From: an uncultured Oscillibacter sp.
GTDB lineage: Bacteria; Bacillota; Clostridia; Oscillospirales; Oscillospiraceae
NCBI RefSeq assembly: GCF_910587525.1
Contig: NZ_CAJULS010000127.1
Location: forward strand, 1 to 6,705
Reading direction: 5' to 3'
DNA length: 6,705 nt
Shown here in pieces: positions 5,099 through 6,705 of this stretch (within the stretch, counting starts at the first letter, position 1; each line of letters starts with the position of its first letter). The notes under the pieces were generated by a model. The model did not search any database, was not told the DNA's origin, and worked only from the letters and a program-made list of their open reading frames with translations. A program made the translations under genes and the position numbers.

Positions 5099-6436
5099 AT
5101 GAGTACGGAAGGAAAGAAGAGACATAAACAGTTCACCAGCAGCTGGGGCTTTGTGCTCTCGGCTGTGGGCTCGGCTGTGGGCATGGCAAACGTGTGGGGC
5201 TTTCCCGCCAAAATGGGCAGCAACGGCGGAGGCGCATTTTTGATCGCGTACCTGGCCTTTATCCTGCTCTTCGGCACCGTGGGCCTCTCCGCCGAGTACG
5301 CCGTGGGCCGCCGGGCCCGCACCGGCACCCTGGGCTCCTACCGTATGGCCTGGGCCAGCAGGAAAGAGAATCTGGGCCGGGCAGGCGGCGTTCTGGGCTG
5401 GCTGCCTCTGGCGGGCTCCATGTGCATCGCCATCGGCTACGCCGTCATCATCGCCTATGTGCTCAAGGCCTTTTACGCCTCTGTCACCGGCTCCCTCATG
5501 ACCGCGGACACCGCCGCGTGGTTTGAGGGGTTCTCCCTGGCGGACTACTCCGTGATTCCCTTCCACGTAATTGTAGTGGTGGGCACCCTGCTGACGCTGC
5601 TGCTGGGGGCCAGGAGCATTGAGCGGAGCAACAAGGTGATGATGCCCCTCTTTTTCATGATCTTCCTGGTGCTGGCCGTGCGGGTGGCCTTCCTCCCCGG
5701 CGCCGCCGAGGGATACCGCTATATGTTCTCCTGCCGCTGGGAGGAGCTGCTGGACCCCATGGTATGGATCTGGGCCATGGGACAGGCCTTTTTCTCCCTG
5801 TCCATCACCGGCAGCGGCATGATCGTCTACGGCGCGTATCTCCACCCGGAGGAGGACGTGGTGTCCCTGGCCAAGCAGACCGCTCTCTTTGACACCATCG
5901 CCGCCCTGGTTGCCGCCCTGGTCATCATCCCCGCCTGTTTTGCCTATCAGCTGGATGTGGGGGCCGGTCCCTCCCTGCTGTTTGTCACCCTGCCCAGAAT
6001 TTTGCAGGACATTCCGCTGGGCAGGCTGTTCGCCGTCATCCTCTATACTGCCATGGTATTTGCCGGAGTCAGCTCCTTGCAGAACATGTTCGAGGCGGTG
6101 GGGGAGTCGCTGCTGCACAAGTTCCCCCAATTAAACCGCCGCTGGGTGCTGGCGATCCTGTGCGTCGTCTGCCTGGGCGTCGGGGTGAATATGGAACCCA
6201 TCTTCAAGTGGGGCCCCTGGATGGACATTGTCTCCATCTATATCATCCCCATCGGCGCCACTCTGGGCGCGGCCTCCTGGTTCTGGATCATGAAGCGGGA
6301 GGATCTGATGGCGGAGATCAACCGGGGCGCAAAGCGGCCCTCCGGCAATGTGTGGTACGGTTTGGGGCGGTATCTCTACGTCCCCTGCGCTGTGATTCTC
6401 TGCTGTGTGGCGCTGTTTTTGAAGGTAGCCTTCTGA
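5099..6436 (+). CDS. Neurotransmitter:sodium symporter (NSS/SNF) family transporter
   Basis: A 445-residue membrane protein that should take up an amino acid or similar small solute with Na+. It has the LeuT-type plan of eleven to twelve helices. Helix 1 carries SAVGSAVGMANVWGFP (21-36) followed by SNGGGAF (41-47). Helix 6 carries AMGQAFFSLS (226-235). Helix 8 carries FAGVSSLQ (321-328). By alignment with LeuT, the sodium-2 ligands Gly24, Val27, Ser324 and Ser325 and the sodium-1 residues Ala26 and Asn31 are kept or conservatively changed. Two features are unusual: Gly34 replaces the usual outer-gate Arg, and the unwound part of helix 6 reads ITGSGM instead of LG-x-GA. ATG 5099 is chosen over the upstream GTG 5009 because AGGAG (5087-5091) sits seven bases before it. 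The length matches short bacterial members such as MhsT and Tyt1. The substrate is unknown. Confidence 0.92.
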   Translation: MSTEGKKRHKQFTSSWGFVLSAVGSAVGMANVWGFPAKMGSNGGGAFLIAYLAFILLFGTVGLSAEYAVGRRARTGTLGSYRMAWASRKENLGRAGGVLGWLPLAGSMCIAIGYAVIIAYVLKAFYASVTGSLMTADTAAWFEGFSLADYSVIPFHVIVVVGTLLTLLLGARSIERSNKVMMPLFFMIFLVLAVRVAFLPGAAEGYRYMFSCRWEELLDPMVWIWAMGQAFFSLSITGSGMIVYGAYLHPEEDVVSLAKQTALFDTIAALVAALVIIPACFAYQLDVGAGPSLLFVTLPRILQDIPLGRLFAVILYTAMVFAGVSSLQNMFEAVGESLLHKFPQLNRRWVLAILCVVCLGVGVNMEPIFKWGPWMDIVSIYIIPIGATLGAASWFWIMKREDLMAEINRGAKRPSGNVWYGLGRYLYVPCAVILCCVALFLKVAF

Positions 6437-6502
6437 CCTGAGTCCCGTAGCAGAAGGGCGGCGCCGGTAAGGGGCAGTCCAATAAAGAAGCATTGCAAAT
6501 TC
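6437..6502 (+). other. Short spacer between transporter stop and terminator
   Basis: There is no gene or recognisable site in this stretch. It is the 3' untranslated region of the transporter message. Confidence 0.4.
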
Positions 6503-6541
6503 AAGGGAAACGGCGCAGTGAAAGCTACGCCGTTTCCTTTT
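6503..6541 (+). terminator. Intrinsic terminator after the NSS transporter
   Basis: GGAAACGGCG (6506-6515) pairs perfectly with CGCCGTTTCC (6528-6537) around a 12-base loop. AAG (6503-6505) pairs with TTT (6538-6540), and the sequence ends in T4. Termination of the transporter mRNA is well supported. The T-run on the minus strand is poor. Confidence 0.85.
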
Positions 6542-6705
6542 CGCGCTTGGGAACTTTACCGGCAAAGTTATAAATGTTCCCGCCTTGATTTTACTGTACA
6601 GCTCGGCTATGTCGCTTCGGGCTCCTTGGCCCGGTTCCTCCGGTATCTCTCCCCATTCCTCGAACGTGTCCGGGACGCTCGTGTCCGCTTTCTTGTCCTT
6701 GGCCC
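6542..6705 (-). other. Unidentified open frame entering from the right edge
   Basis: One minus-strand frame is open from the window edge (first full codon at 6703) and reads hydrophilic, protein-like sequence including DTFEEWGEIPEEPGQ and DIAELYSKIKAGTFITLP. It does not stop near the terminator but runs on to a stop at about 6131 inside the transporter gene, where it is only a shadow. It may be the 3' part of a gene that lost its natural end. I do not recognise a family, no start is in view, and chance in GC-rich DNA is possible. Confidence 0.25.

Noticed and set aside
4961..6130. Very long minus-strand frame of 389 codons opposite the transporter
   Set aside because: It is antisense to a clear NSS gene, rich in Gly, His and Gln as expected for a shadow of GC-rich coding DNA, and has no family resemblance.

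Overview
The window looks like a chromosomal stretch from a G+C-rich anaerobic Firmicute (class Clostridia, most plausibly the Oscillospiraceae group with Flavonifractor, Intestinimonas and Oscillibacter). This rests on the strong GC bias at third codon positions, Shine-Dalgarno-led genes, near-consensus sigma-A promoters with 17-bp spacers, and the style of the proteins. No species call can be made from the sequence alone.

Layout. Positions 1-104 (minus strand) hold the first 34 codons of a two-component response regulator, with its ribosome binding site and a promoter at 183-211. Positions 444-799 are a decayed miniature insertion sequence. It has 20-bp terminal inverted repeats matching at 17 positions and keeps only the start and the last residues of an IS5-family transposase. 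It sits exactly in the stop codon of a small minus-strand helix-turn-helix gene (1049-797), which itself carries a one-base frameshift. A strong intrinsic terminator (1126-1080, minus) lies just upstream of that gene. Positions 1165-2429 are a complete transcription unit for peptide chain release factor 2 (prfB): promoter, gene and terminator. This prfB is read in one frame and lacks the usual programmed frameshift. A MATE-family multidrug exporter follows at 2466-3845, closed by a strong hairpin.

Positions 3899-5098 have no intact gene. The first part (to about 4360) is GC-rich and full of palindromes and short hairpins. The second (about 4380-4930) is an AT-rich island, about 31% G+C over 4501-4860. 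It holds a frameshifted remnant of a cysteine-containing protein that resembles DUF6144, still with a good promoter. A 14-bp perfect direct repeat (4457-4470 and 5038-5051) brackets most of the island. Positions 4939-6541 are a second complete unit: promoter, a folded leader, a neurotransmitter:sodium symporter family gene (5099-6436) and a terminator. The right edge (6542-6705) is open on the minus strand but could not be identified.

The three intact genes (release factor, drug exporter, sodium-coupled solute transporter) have separate promoters or terminators and do not form one operon. The spaces between them have collected mobile-element debris. I see no complete new multi-gene system. 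The most unusual items are the miniature IS in a stop codon, the frameshift-free prfB, the transporter with an altered gate and its structured leader, and the palindrome-rich spacer.
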